Notes under the pieces: generated by a model | What the model saw: only the letters and a program-made list of their open reading frames with translations | Told to the model about the DNA's origin: nothing | Database searches by the model: none | Made by a program: the position numbers and the translations under genes | Part shown: one piece after another, positions 1 to 12,930 of the stretch | Layout of the letters: every line of letters begins with the position of its first letter | Position numbering within the stretch: the stretch's first letter is position 1 | Origin: Polydactylus sextarius | Lineage: Eukaryota; Chordata; Actinopteri; Polynemidae | NCBI GenBank assembly: GCA_016801845.1 | Contig: CM028931.1 | Coordinates: forward strand, 14,331,555-14,395,554 | Direction of reading: 5' to 3' | DNA: 64,000 nucleotides

Positions 1-1286
1 AGAAATTAGAAGCGCCTCAAATGGCGTTATATCACGCCAAGACGACGGGATAAGCTGCTGTCAAGGAATCGAACCACAGAAAGACACATTTACATTTAGA
101 TCTCCGTTATGTTTCTATAAGGGGTAATACCTAGCTTAAACAATCGGCAGCTAGGAGCTGTGTTTTCCCAAGAGGCTTCACTTTCACACGCCAGACGATC
201 AGCCCTCACCGGATGATTTGGCTACCGCGGTGCAGTTAAACGCTGCAGCGAACTCTCCTCCATAAGCTAATTTGTCCGAAATGCAGCAGGAGGACGCAAC
301 CAGTGTCTCCCACGCTGTTTTAATAAACGCGTCGGCCGAGGGACGATTTTCAACTCTGATGCAGGCAGTTTCCCCCTCACGACGGCAGACGCGGTAACGA
401 CCATCACCGCTTATTTCCTGGAACTAATCTCCGAGGCAACTAAATAATAATCGGATACTGTGACTTTATTATTATTCTCTGTTCGTCCATGCCAGTGTCT
501 CTTCAGTCGCTGATGTAACTCTGCAGCCCACACATGATAAACACTAACTAATTAAAACATATCTACTTCAATTTCATTAAAAGCTTTAATTGAACAACGG
601 AGTGTTTTCCCATTTCCAGTCAAGTTCGTATCATCGGTTACTGGTTATAGTCAGGTCCATTACAGCGTTATTGAGTGTTATTGTGTTGAAAGGGCAGAAC
701 ATGTTTTAATATTCATAACACTCAGTTGGAGGTTGTTTGTTGCGTGCGTCTGTAATGCACCCAAGATTTCCAGCAGACAGTCAGCTCTCATTACTCAGTC
801 TAAAAAAATCTATTTCTTAATTATTTTAATTACCGTTACTCAGCACGGCCCCAGAGTATGTTTTATTTGCGGTCACCTGACTCTCATCTTCTCTCATCGA
901 CTTTAATTCAATTAAGATGACGGTTGATCATGTTGAAATTCTAAAATCTCACGTTGTCTCAAATGTATGTATTTATTTATTATTTTAGTTTCCCCGCTAT
1001 CTCAAAAAACAGCGCGCTAAAAGAACTAAAGTTTAAGTTAAATCATACGTTTAAAAGGTCGCGGGTTGAACGTAACGCTAGCTTTTCATTGTGCGTCGCA
1101 TCGCTTTCGTTGCTTCGCTTTGATCAACCTCAGACACACAGCGACGCGTCCCTGGAGGTAACGCTGCTTAACGAACGTGAACTCTGCTGTTTATTCACTC
1201 AACTCGTCGTATTGGATCAAAAAGGGGGTTTAAGGTAAAAAGTCTTAAGTTAAAACAAGAAGTGTTTACACCTGTACGTTGGCTTG
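1..1286. other. Unique gene-free DNA
   Basis: No gene, tandem repeat or transposon could be recognised. The one open frame of note (954-1238, 94 codons) has no recognisable similarity and is of a length expected by chance. Confidence 0.6.
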
Positions 1287-1885
1287 TTCCTCATCCATCC
1301 ATCCATTCATATATCTATCTATATGTGTATCTATCCATCCATATGTCCATCCATCCATACATCTATCTACATGTCTGTCCATCTATATGACTATTTACAT
1401 GTCTATTCATCCATCCATCCATATGTCTATCTATATGTTTATCTATCCATCATCCATACATCTGACTATATGTTTATCCATCCATCCATATGTCCATCTA
1501 TCTATATGTCTATCCATACGTCTCTATACATGTCTATCCATCCATCCATCTATATGTTTATCTATCCATCCATACGTCTCTCTACATGTCTATCTATCCA
1601 TCTATACATCCATCCATCTATCTATGTTTATCCATCCATCCATCTATATGTCTATCCATGTCTCTCTACATGTCTATCCATCCATCCATATATCCATCCA
1701 TCTACATGTCTATCTATCCATACATCCATCTATATATTTATCCATCCATCCATAAGTCTATGTACGTCTATCCATTCATCCATATATCCATCCATGTCTA
1801 TCCATATGTCTCTCTACATGTCTATCCATCCATCCATACGTCCATTCATCCATCTATCTATATGTCCATCCATCCATCATTATTA
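1287..1885. repeat. ATCC/ATCT tetranucleotide array with TATG variants
   Basis: About 600 bp of almost pure CATC, TATC and TATG words. Every frame of the plus strand stays open, giving Ile-His-Pro-Ser-type translations that are artefacts. It is a GATA/GGAT-class microsatellite when read on the minus strand and is probably highly polymorphic. Confidence 0.95.
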
Positions 1886-3390
1886 GCACCTTATTAGAAA
1901 CTTAGCCAGCTGCAATCTACATGTCCCACTTAGTTTAGTGTAAAGATGGTCTTATGTAAACTTTTATAACACATAAACTAGGAAAAGCGTTAATATCAGT
2001 TTATCCATATGTCAGTTACCCTTCAAAATGATAACAATGATACTAATAAATAATGCTAAATCCTTTGTTTATCCTATATTATATATGACAATGTATTTCT
2101 ATATTAAGTAGTAGTTGTGTTGTTGATGTGGGCGTGTTGCCATGATGTTACTGCTACATAACAAACCTTTTTTTTTCTCTTCCAAATTTACCACCCAGGG
2201 TTAGGTCAGCGCTGTGGTAGTCATCATTACACACAACTGATGAGTCACAGTCCAACTTCCTAGAAGAAGAAAAAAACACGTGCATGGCAGTTGTTTCGTG
2301 TTCTGTAAAAGACACGCGACGCTGTACATCACCGCTCACGGTTTAAGCGATGCCTCCCGGGGACGTTTTGTTTTTAAAATCCCCGCAAAGCGAAGCCGCC
2401 GGACAGAGACCGACCACAAGCGAAGCGGAGGAACCTGCACTTTGAGGATGTCGTAAAACCAGACGCAGGCACCATGAAAAAAAAACACCACTTCCCACCG
2501 CCGTACGCTGCCATCGTAACAAGGCGAGTGTAAAAAGTTTGGAATTTTCTTGTAACGTCTTCCACCAATTTGAGAACAGTGATGATTTTTTTTTTTTTTT
2601 TTCCTTTCTCCTCCTCTCTCTACTCGCTGCCGTCTTCAGTTTACGCGAACACCGCAACCGTTTTGCAAGATCACATAATTAGAAGGCGAGTGGCTGCGAT
2701 AGTAAAAACAATGCAACACGTCTTGTATTTTCGGTACCTATCTGAACAAACTTTAACTCGTACGGCTGCTCGTGCGTTCGCTTCTTTGTTGCACACAAGC
2801 ATTTATGTGTACTTTACAGCCCTGCTATCTTTAGTTCCTTGGGAATATCACAAGAATGCCGAAACCGGCCACTTCCATAAAACTCCTGCTACAGTCCTCC
2901 CACTTTGAGGTTTCTGGCTTTTACATACTCTTGACATACTTCAGTAAATATAATTTACTTTATTTTTTTATGATTATTTCTATACCGAGCTACGCTCTTC
3001 AAAAGGTTTCGAATCTTTTTGGCTAAACACCCCCCGCCGCCACCACCACCACCACCACCACCTCTCCCTTCGTTTTCCTCTCGGTTGCCAGAGAGCCATG
3101 ACCTCATGCTGTAATTTTAGTCTAATTCCATTTGGAAGGGGGAAACTCAACCGAGCGGGGCCCTTGATTCGAGACCAAAAAGGTTAAGAAACTACCACCG
3201 GCTAATAGCAGAGGTAGAGATGCTTAAGAAAATAAAGATCACTTTTTGACCTTCGTAACTTCCTCTTTCAATTGCGGCTCTCAATCATTTTTCCGCTCTA
3301 AAAAGAAGCCGGCTGCATGTGTTTTCATTTATGAGACATTATTTTTGAGGTAGATTCTGCTGCGGCTCTCGCTCCTGGAAAGTGAATTTT

Positions 3391-3394
3391 ATAT

Positions 3395-3428
<34 letters not shown>
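3391..3428. repeat. Compound CA/TA microsatellite
   Basis: An ATAC/ACAC tract passes directly into TA dinucleotides. Confidence 0.9.
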
Positions 3429-4465
3429 TTGTTGTGCTTATTTTTAAAGGATTGACTCCGTTTAAGACGCCCGGATGATAAATATGAACCCGAACATTAG
3501 AGTTGCGTCCAAAAAATCCACCTTCTAGCATGACTAACGCCGTTTGATTAACCTCAAGTGTCTCATTTTTTGAAAAATCGCAACGAAAAAGACAAAGTGT
3601 AAGTGTCAGTTTGACCTTTCCACAGGGACACTTCTCAGCTCTGAGAAGCAGGAAATGTCGTCTCGTCAATTTTACACTCGACTTGATGTGTGCGTACAAA
3701 CATTCGAGAGTGGTAGCAATCTTCTCATCTAATTCCCTGTAAGGAAGTAACTTGCATGACCCAACCAGCCCCAACCGCCTCCTCAAAAATATGCGAAACT
3801 GTTAGTTTAAGACCACACAGATCTCGATTGTTCACCACAATCTTTCACCAGTGTCGACTGATAACGGCCGCTTCAATGAAGTAAACTGTAATGAGCAACA
3901 AAATGCGTATTTTCATTTGGGTGTTTAACCCCCTCTCCTCCCCCAAGCTGCGTGTGTGGCAACAGGATCTTTTGTTATTTGTACAGTACATGAAGCTTAT
4001 ATAGACAAGCCATTATGAGGAATTTAGCGTCGCGTTATTCTTATTCATTCGAGGCGAATTTTGCCTTTTGATTCCCATAAAACGGAGCCGATCTCGGCTT
4101 TAATTGCGTCGGAGCTGCAGCCTGGGTGTCAATCTGCTGTAACCGCTTCAGACGTAACCAATCCACACATTTCGGAGGCGAAGAGCCAAGTCGTCCGCTT
4201 CGAGCTTCCTGATCCGTTTTAATCAGCTGTCTCTGGACGCGTTTTCTATCGGATTTCATGTTTTTATTGTTTACATCCTGCGTGATTCCTTCATGTACAC
4301 GTTGGGTGTGAAACTCGCAGCGAGGGGAGACCAACCCCCCCCCTCCCTTCTTCCTCTTCTCCTCTCACTCGGAGACAGCCAGGTCTCCCTAACCTCCCCT
4401 TAGCCCCAAATCACATTCATAATCCCATAATGTGTCTCCCTGTCTATTTCCATTTCAACCACATC

Positions 4466-4489
4466 CACACACACACACACACACACACA
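4466..4489. repeat. CA microsatellite
   Basis: Twelve CA units, uninterrupted. Confidence 0.9.
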
Positions 4490-4847
4490 TCTGAGTATGA
4501 CACAGCCCTCCTCCCTCTTCTGACACAGCGGGTTCTTCCTCTCCTAAAACTCCATTCATCTCACTCCTTTGTCGCTGCTATTTCTCCTGCTGTCCGCTCC
4601 GTCTGCTCATCCAAACACATCAGGTGATATTTCAATGTGAATACAGGAAAGTCCCTTTCCTAAGCAGATCAGCCAGATGAGAAAATGTATATATATACAT
4701 ATAAATGAATGAAACATGTACAGCAGAGCTGCCGAGATGAAGAAGAAGAGGAGGAGGTGGTGTGTTACGCATATTACATGTGTGTGTGTGTGTTTGCGTG
4801 GTCGTACGGCGAAGACCTACGTGAGCCATCTCGTGCGTAGAGCTGTC

Positions 4848-4880
4848 GGTGGTGGTGGTGGTGGTGGTGGTGGTGGTGGG
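4848..4880. repeat. GGT trinucleotide microsatellite
   Basis: About eleven GGT units, followed by a G-rich tail. Confidence 0.9.
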
Positions 4881-5023
4881 TGGGGGCAACCGAAGCCACA
4901 CGCAGCATTTGTGAGAGATTATTGGAGCGAAAGATATCGAGTCTGTCGGTGCGGGAGGAGGTTCCTCGAAAGACTTGGACCAATGGACGGAGACGATTTG
5001 GGTGTATGCGCACCATAGGGTCG

Positions 5024-5043
5024 GTGTGTGTGTGTGTGTGTGT
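5024..5043. repeat. TG microsatellite
   Basis: Ten TG units, uninterrupted. Confidence 0.9.
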
Positions 5044-6022
5044 TTATATAAGGTGGTGGTGTAATAATATTACTTGAATTCAGACACATAACAGTAACAG
5101 CACACATGTTTCCGCTGTGACAATACGGCGGTGGCAGTGATAGATTCGTTGCCATCGTACAACGTAAACACGCAGCTGATGCTCTAATAAATCACTGAGG
5201 TGCAGAGCGACGAATCGGATTCAGTCTCGAAAAACAAACGCAAACGCAGAAAAGTGGGGGGGCCAGTGATTGTTTTTAAAGTTTCTAATGCTTCTGAAAT
5301 CTAATTTTTGAAACAACATATCATAAGTCGTTACATGAATTAGCACGAGCCTCAAAATAATGGAAAAGCCTCATTATTTTAAAATTAAGTTCAACCTTTT
5401 TTATTTTTATGTGTAGTTATAGTTATATTTTCATTAAAATCTTAATTATCACAGATTAATAGATAAATAAACGACATTACGAGGTGATTTTTCTCCCCCA
5501 GTCTCCAAACTGTTGAAAACGAACATGAAACAAACATTTAATTAATATCAAATGTTTCTCTGATGTTTAAAAAAAAAAAAATCCTTCAAAATAAAGCGAT
5601 TAGAAGTAGAGGGAAAAAAAAAATGAATTCAATTTGCAGTTTAATTGCTCACAAAAGATGGTCGACAAGCCAAGAAAGTCAGAAACAACTCGTTTAATCT
5701 AATTGAATCTAATATTTTACGAGCTTATTATGGGATTTAATAGACCGATACCTGCAGCTGTTAAACAACCGTAAAGGTTGGTTATAAATGCTTATATAGA
5801 GGCGTTAAAAAGGTGCTTTATGTGAGTAAAAGTAATTAGTTACTAAGCGGTTTAATACCTGTGAGACGTGGGGACAGAGAACGGTCAGAGTTTTTAATAA
5901 AAAAAGAAGAAGAAGTCTCAGCAGTCAGTTGTTACTCCAGCTGGGAGAGTCTGAAAAAGCACAAACACTGGCGAGACCGAGGGAAAAGTGCATCAATAAC
6001 ACAGCTAAACATACAAAACGCT

Positions 6023-6044
6023 GCACACACACACACACACACAC
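6023..6044. repeat. CA microsatellite
   Basis: Eleven CA units. Confidence 0.9.
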
Positions 6045-7024
6045 TGTACAGTACTGTCAATGCTGACCTGCGCTCGTTGAGGCCGGATTGAAAGAAGAAA
6101 TACAACTTCGATATGTTTTTTAAAAAAAAAAACACAAAACTCATAGAGCATGTAAGATAAACTTGGAGGAAGGAGGGAGGGTGGGCGGAGGCCGGTGGGC
6201 GGAGTTAACATGAGTGAAGGTGAATGACATTGGAAAAAGCCCGGTCTGATTCAAAGTGCCCCCGCTTTGAAAGTTTGCGTGAGGCAGCTTAACGGAACGT
6301 CGGGTTGTTTTTCCGCTCCGCTGCTTCCTGGACCTCGACTATAAACTAAAGACGACATCCTCTCATTAGTCCGCCCTCTGTAGCAAAGCCAGGCCATTTT
6401 AGTGTACCCGAAATCCCATTGTTTAATCGCGCGGGGGTCGAGTCAAAGGTCGACCAAAATATTGATGGACTTTTTTTAAGGAAGGAGGAGGAGGAGGTGG
6501 TGGTGGAGGAGGAGGAGGGCAGAGGTGCAAAGGGCCACAAACACAGCTGTACCGAGGCGCTCACAGAGCCTGAACGCTGAGGGTGGGAAAGAAAACATCA
6601 CAACGGCAACAACGAAATTAGAAAAAGAAATAAAGACAAACAACAACGACTGCGATCTAGGGTGACATTTTCACCCTGTATCATAACGCAGGTGTTAAAT
6701 TAAACCCTCTCTCTCTCTCTTATTTGGTTTAAATTGGATGTTACTTGCCAGAGTTGGAGGAGGAGGAGGAAAATAGGAAACAAAAAAAATAAATAAATAA
6801 ATGCTGCAAATGAGAAATTACAGTGAGAACTCGCTCCCCGCTGCCAGAGGACAATAAAGTCCGCGAGACAAATCGCCCACTCGAAAGCAAAACGCAGTCG
6901 CAACAGCAGCCGGGCTCATAACCCGAGTGAGATGGTGTGCAACGGCCAGAGTGTTATGGATTACACTGTTTGTCTAAATCCATGTTAGGTGGATTATGCT
7001 CCTTCACTAAAGAGGGCTGGCCAG

Positions 7025-7037
7025 GGGTCAAAGGTCA
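7025..7037 (+). promoter_or_regulatory. DR1-type nuclear receptor half-site pair
   Basis: GGGTCA-A-AGGTCA is a direct repeat of two receptor half-sites with one base between them, the arrangement bound by HNF4 or RXR heterodimers. It sits inside a unique, repeat-free block (about 6920-7060) bordered by poly-T and other simple sequence. The motif is visible; binding is inference. Confidence 0.35.
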
Positions 7038-8149
7038 GTGAGGCAAAGGCTGCTAAGAAGGTCCTCAAAACACAGCTTTCTCTCTTGACCTGAGGGAATT
7101 CCTGCGGACGGCGCTCTCTTTTTTTTTTTTTTTTTTTTTTTTTTTCCTCCTCCTCCTCTCTCTTCGCACTCGTGACTGGAGTTTGTCGCGACTTTTTGGA
7201 TTTTTTTGTTATTTTAATAGAAAGAAACGTAAATGTGATTTTAAAAAAATCTGGGTCAAAAAAAAAAAAAATCGAAAAAATATTCTCAATAATCTTTTTT
7301 TTTTATTTTATCGTGCGAAAACTTTTTGCATTCATCTTTATTTATTTTTATTTGCATTTTATTTAAATTAAAGGGGGGGAAATTACATTCAATTGAACAT
7401 TTACGCAAATTTAAACGAATAAAAAAAATGGTATTTTTAAGGATGTAAAAAAAAAAAAGGAGCTGGGATTTATTTGCTTTATTAAAGGTTTTTTTTTTTT
7501 TTTGTTTAAATTAAAAAGGAAACAGTAGCTTTTTATTCAACACTATAGCTCAGACTTTGTCTTGACCTGAGTGGCTGTGCTCTCCTGTGATATCCCAATC
7601 CCTGCAACTTGAGAGAGAGGGAGAGCCAAGCAGAGAGAAAGAGGGATTTAAGCGCACTAAACAAAAACAAAGTGGTCACTTTATGCCCCAGGCGCGTTTC
7701 TGGTGACATTTAACAGCAAGGAAAGCTATTTCCTTTACCATTCAAAGCCAAACGCTCTTAATTGCTCAAGAAGTCTGCTGCAGTTTGGAAAACACTTTGT
7801 GATATTCCCCGAGCTTGATCTCTGCGGTTCACTTGAGTCTGTGTTTATTCCTGTGTGGAGAAAATTGGTTTACTCGAGTTGTAATTTTGATATGACACTA
7901 AAATATTCCCTTGAACGCGCACCATTTGGAAACCTTTGTAGTCCTAATGGCCATTCATTATGGTTTTCAAGATAAGTTTATGTTGCCATTAAATCTGACT
8001 AAAGCGCAGAAACAAACATTTCCCAAACGCACCTTATCTTTTCGGTCGAGTGGTCCGGCAACGACGCTGTTTTGGCTGCTGGAGACGTATCAGATGGCCT
8101 CCAGTCATCTGTTAACCGGAGAGAGATGGTGGGAGGGGGTGGGGGTCGT

Positions 8150-8158
8150 CGCCGCCGC

Positions 8159-8191
<33 letters not shown>
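8150..8191. repeat. GCC/GCT trinucleotide microsatellite
   Basis: Four GCC units followed by about ten GCT units, a CAG-class tract on the minus strand. No exon could be identified around it, so the alanine, cysteine, serine and arginine runs it encodes are not evidence of a protein. Confidence 0.9.
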
Positions 8192-8342
8192 GACTCAAAC
8201 GTTTCACCGATAAAAATCTTGGGAACGTTTGTTTCTCGGAGGAAAAAAAAAAAATGCAGCAGATCGCACTCGTGTGTTCCCACAGAGAGGAAACAACAAC
8301 AACAACAACAAAAGAATTTTCCTTTTTTTTCTCCCCTTTAAA

Positions 8343-8372
8343 AATAATAATAATAATAATAATAATAATAAT
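8343..8372. repeat. AAT trinucleotide microsatellite
   Basis: About ten AAT units, following an ACA tract at 8291-8311. Confidence 0.9.
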
Positions 8373-9148
8373 CATCTCTCGACGCGCGCGCAAGTTTATT
8401 TTAACCTCTTTTCAATCCACCGAGAGAGATGGTCTCTGAGGTCATTTTATGTGTCGGTGAAATTAGAAACAAGCGTCTTGACAAATCACTGCAAAACAAG
8501 ACAGACGCATCTCTGCCATCCGTCAAGAGACACCTGGTGACACTCCACGGAAACGCTCCGAAACTTTCAACTCGTGAGCAAACGCGATCGCCGCGGTTTA
8601 AAGAACAAAAACAATTAAATGTATTTAAGCTAAATGTAAAGATCGGGATGGTTAAGGTGAGTTTTTGTGTTTTCAGCAGCTGCAGAAATCAAAGCGATTT
8701 GAATGTGAAATTGTTTGCGTCGACTACTTTTGCTGAACCGGTTCCAGATTTACGAGAACAAGCAACACTGGGCTCAACAAGCTCTTTTAGTTCAACTGAG
8801 GTAAACCTGCTGACTGGAGACTTTCCAGTTCAAACTCTGCAAACTGGCCTGATTAGAGGGAGTTTAGCAGCTCTTAAGTTGAGTGGAGCCAAACAAGTTG
8901 TGAAGCTTTTTTTTTTTTCCTGGACTTCTTCTTGAATGGAGGATTTTTTTTTTATTTTTATTTTATTTTTTATAAGGTTTTCCTTATTTGAGTGAGTCTA
9001 AATTTGATTTTTAGTGTCACGGGTGAAGGAAAATGGCAAGAAAAAGAAAGTTTTTTTTTTTTTCTTCTTCCTTCCTCTTTTTTCTTCTTTTTTTTTTTTA
9101 TTATTGTGAAACCCATAGGCCACATGCACTGTAAATTAAAACCATGTT

Positions 9149-9178
9149 TGTGAGGGTGAGAGGCATCTCACCCTCACA
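9149..9178. other. Perfect 13-bp hairpin
   Basis: TGTGAGGGTGAGA and its exact reverse complement TCTCACCCTCACA are separated by a four-base loop. A second, 9-bp hairpin built on AATAAAAGC and GCTTTTATT follows within 30 bp. The stems are too short for a microRNA precursor on their own. Confidence 0.6.
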
Positions 9179-10493
9179 TCAGCACAATAAAAGCTTTTTT
9201 GTGCTTTTATTTTATTTCTGTTTTTCCATCTTTATATATATTTTCACCGCTCACGTGCACAAAAGTCATACATCTTCTCAATATGACGTATTAGTTACGT
9301 CCTACTTCTTCTAAACTGCGTAAATAAAAAAAATATACGCTGAAAATATCATTTGTTGTTATCAAACTCCAAAAAAGCAGCTTATGAAGTATGATCCACT
9401 TGTTATAATCTGATAATATACAAGAAAATAACAACTATGACTACGATTTTATACTTTTCATACGTCTACGCTCCATTTAAAGGAGAAATATTGCTCTTTT
9501 TCCTGCTTAACTTATACATTTTAATGTGAAATATACACTAATTATATGATTTTTGACACCGCTGTTTGGCATTTTATACTTTTTCGAACTTTGACTCCGT
9601 CTACGCCACATTTAAGGAAGATTTAGTGCCTTATATATCTGTTTTTATACTATATATATTAACAAAAAAACAGCTACTTATGCAGCTGTAATAATCAAAC
9701 AATATATAAGATAATGACTTGACTTTTCACACTTTAATTATGGATTTGAATCGCTTTTTTTGCACTTCTACGCTGAATTTCAGGGAGAAAACCTGCTTGA
9801 CATCAACTTTTTATTGTTAATAAGATAAGCTATAGTCAGTATAGTATATATAGTGTAACATATATTTTTTAATATGAGAAAAAAGCTACTTTTTGGTTCG
9901 GTATTTTACACTTTTCTTACTTTAAGTACAGTTTTTATGTACTTTTTTCTACTTCATCTGCACTAGATTTATAGAATATATATAAATATATATATATAAA
10001 TGTGTCAAACATATAGAAAAGTAACATATGAACCTTATTAATCAGCTGTAATATTTTAAGAATATATATATTTTTTTTTAAAATGGGTCAAATTTCAGGA
10101 TATTATAATATTTTTTTTTAAAATAAACTAAGCACAGTTTGAAGATGGGAGTAATTACTACGCTACATTAACTTTTTTTTTTTTTTATATCATACAAATC
10201 ATATAATGAAAATGTTATAAAATGCCTGAATGCACCAGTTGTAAAAAATCCAACATCCAACAGACTTTCCAGGCCTGCTTGTGCATTTTATTTTGGTAGT
10301 CTAAACGATTGACAGATGATCAGGCTACTTCCGTCATCGCTTGTTATGCTATTGGTCATATAGGGGAACGTGCAGTCGGCGTCTCGAGACATAAAAGCTA
10401 TTAATTATTGATCGATCACAGCTGCTATATGGTTTCTGGTTTGGCGCCTCGACGCGGAGCAGGTCTTTCCTGGTGTGTGTCCCTTAAGCTGAT

Positions 10494-10516
10494 TGTGTGT
10501 GTGTGTGTGTGTGTGT
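10494..10516. repeat. TG microsatellite
   Basis: About eleven TG units. Confidence 0.9.
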
Positions 10517-11027
10517 TTGGCCTCTAATTATTCATAATGCCCCGTGGGGGCAAACAGAATAAATAAATAAATAAAAGAAACAATGCTTTTCATGCAAAGA
10601 GGATATGGAGCGAGGGATTTGGCGCGCGCACAAAACACAACAAACGAACGAGAAAAAGAAAAGAAAAAAAAAAACAACAACTAAAGTTTCAATCTAATAA
10701 ATGGACTAAACTCGCCACCTAGAGTGCCTCAACAGATTTGATTTTTTTTTTTTTTTATTTTTTTTTTCTCCATCATTTCAACGCGCGCGGGAGCAAACAT
10801 ATATGACTCATAGGTCTAAACTGTGTTGCTTGGCTCCGCCATCTCAAGTAAAATATTAATGGCGAACAGTCGAGTTGATGAAAAATCTGTTTAAAAATGG
10901 ATGTTTTGTTTTCCCATGAACTCGACTAAATATGTTTCTGAGGAGAAGAGAGAGAGAGAGAGAAAAAAAACTCCACATGGGGCAGAGTCGTCGTGGTGGG
11001 AGGTTTAGGCTAATTGATGAAAGAGAC

Positions 11028-11074
11028 GTGTGTGTGTGTGTGTGTGTGTGTGTGAAGAGAAAGAGAGAGAGAGA
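11028..11074. repeat. Compound TG and GA microsatellite
   Basis: A TG tract is followed directly by AAGAGAAAGAGAGAGAGA. Confidence 0.9.
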
Positions 11075-11468
11075 GCGCGCGCGTGTGTGCGTCAAGCGTT
11101 TTGCCCCAAAGCGAAGGAAGCGCGTTCCTCCTCTCCGCTGCGCCACGCACTTTTTTTTTTTTTTTGCATCAGATCAAAGCTGCACAAAAACAAGACCCGC
11201 ATGTTTCGGCCGCAGAAATTATTAACTTTTTTATTATTATTATTATTATTGATTTGTTTTTGACACATGGCTGATGTTATTATCAGTCCAGCAGCCTTAA
11301 GAAAAAAAAAAAAGTTTTTGTTTTTGCGCAATCTGCGTCGCTTATTTATTTATTTATCCATCTATTTATGACTACCTATTCATAACTTCCACCATGCCTC
11401 TTCCATCTGCACATAAACGTATAATAACTCTAAGTGATATTGCATTAGAAGCTGCAGGTGTAACGATC

Positions 11469-11469
<1 letters not shown>

Positions 11470-11499
<30 letters not shown>
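11470..11499. repeat. TTA trinucleotide microsatellite
   Basis: Ten TTA units. Confidence 0.9.
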
Positions 11500-12699
11500 T
11501 TTGGCGCAGCTGGGGGGTTCTTTTGGCGCACTTGGCTGCGTTAAACCCATAATAAAAGACAGATTAATGAATCAGATTTATAAAGTCTTTTCCTTCTTGC
11601 TTTAATAGACTAATAAGAAACAAGGGAACTCCGATATTAATCCTTTAAAAAAAATAAATAAATAAAAAGAAGAGAGGCCATGTTGTTTGGTTATTGAGTT
11701 ACGCGCGAGGGAAGGGGAAAAACAACTTTTTTTAAAAGTTTGGATTCAAACTTTTATCGTTTTGAAACGTGTCTGCGGGGGATGTTGACTGATGTGAAGT
11801 CACGTGGGCTCTCCTGCTCTGATGTGTGTGTGTGTGTGTTTGGTCGCAATAAACAGCGACAGTCACGTGCGCATCAGTATTCATGGCACAGTGTAATTAA
11901 GATATAATTTTTTTTTTTTTTTTGGAGCCGTAAATCGTGTGAGATGGAGAGCGGGGTAATAAAACAGTCGGGGACAAACGTAAATCTCGGTGCGGGTTGT
12001 GCGTCAAGAGCGCGCGCGCGCCCTTGTGTTTCTAAATCTGAGACTGTGCGTCATCCCTTTAATTTTGATTTTATTTTCTTTCTTTCTCTTAATAAACTCG
12101 TCAGGTTCATATTATAGTATTTAGGAGGTGAATAAGAAGTTGGGATTTTATACGATTTCTCTGCGATTAATCCGCGATAACTACGATTTTATGAAATATT
12201 TAAGCACAAAGAGAGAAACAGACCACCCACTACTAAATACATTAAATTAGGATTAAGAGCTTAAAGCGACACTTTTCATTGCGCCATCTTTATTCAATTT
12301 AATTTCATGTACTAAACTCAACGGGCCTCAGTTCGAAATCTCGTAACATCCCGCGAGAAAACCGTACACACCTCCACCTATATATAAAACTCACGTGTCA
12401 TTACATTAATGCGAGAATCTGCGTGCTTAATGGATTTACAGTAATCCACGTGCCTTTCTTACAGATTACAGAATCATTAATTGAAGCCTGTTAATCCTTT
12501 GTTTTTCTTCATTCAAGTGTTAATGTTACATCACACGTGGAAGTGAAGTTTAGATGAGTAATTTGCTTTGAAAAAAAGAAAAAGAGGTATAAACACAATT
12601 ACAGCAAGATGATCAAATTCAAATTAAAATGTTGTAATGAAAACCTCCCCACAAAACAAAACAAAACAAAACAAAAAGCGAAGAGAAAATGGTGCTTTA

Positions 12700-12930
12700 A
12701 CCTCCTGAATGAGGTTGGAAACATGATGTCAGACTTCTCCACATCCAAATTAACCCCCCCAAGCCGTTGGCATTGATTTGCAAATGGTTGCCGTGTAAAC
12801 CTCGGCCGACTCCTCGACGCCTTTCACCGCGTCCCGAGGTTCAACGAGCGCCGGGCGCCTCACCTGCTACCGCTTTGACTGCTGCCAGCTGCCAATTAAC
12901 ACCTATGGCATGTTAATTAGGCGGCCGAGT
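12700..12930. promoter_or_regulatory. Candidate conserved non-coding element
   Basis: This block is unique and balanced in composition, and lacks the homopolymers and microsatellites of its surroundings. It contains AT-rich homeodomain-type cores (CAATTAAC, GTTAATTAGG) near TGCCAGCTGCC. Open frames here are short. Conservation cannot be judged from one sequence. Confidence 0.3.

Larger units (their letters stand above)
1886..8148. other. Gene-free interval with scattered microsatellites
   Basis: No gene was recognised. The interval holds homopolymer runs, CA/TG tracts (listed separately) and purine or pyrimidine blocks. Two blocks look like unique regulatory DNA rather than repeat: about 4040-4340 and about 6920-7060. 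Open frames at 3325-3786 (minus) and 4041-4334 (minus) have no recognisable domain, and the former runs into a CA/TA microsatellite. Confidence 0.6.

Noticed and set aside
45..75. GGTTCGATTCC on the minus strand, considered as a tRNA or SINE B box
   Set aside because: No A box, acceptor stem or SINE body could be recognised around it, so the match may be chance.
1279..1897. Open frames of 135-200 codons coding for Ile-His-Pro-Ser repeats
   Set aside because: They are translations of the ATCC/ATCT tetranucleotide array, open in all three plus frames.
3325..3786. Open frame of 153 codons on the minus strand
   Set aside because: It runs into a CA/TA microsatellite, and nothing in the rest is recognisable.
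8429..8935. Open frame of 168 codons on the plus strand
   Set aside because: It has no recognisable domain or splice context, and about one such frame is expected by chance in 64 kb read in six frames.
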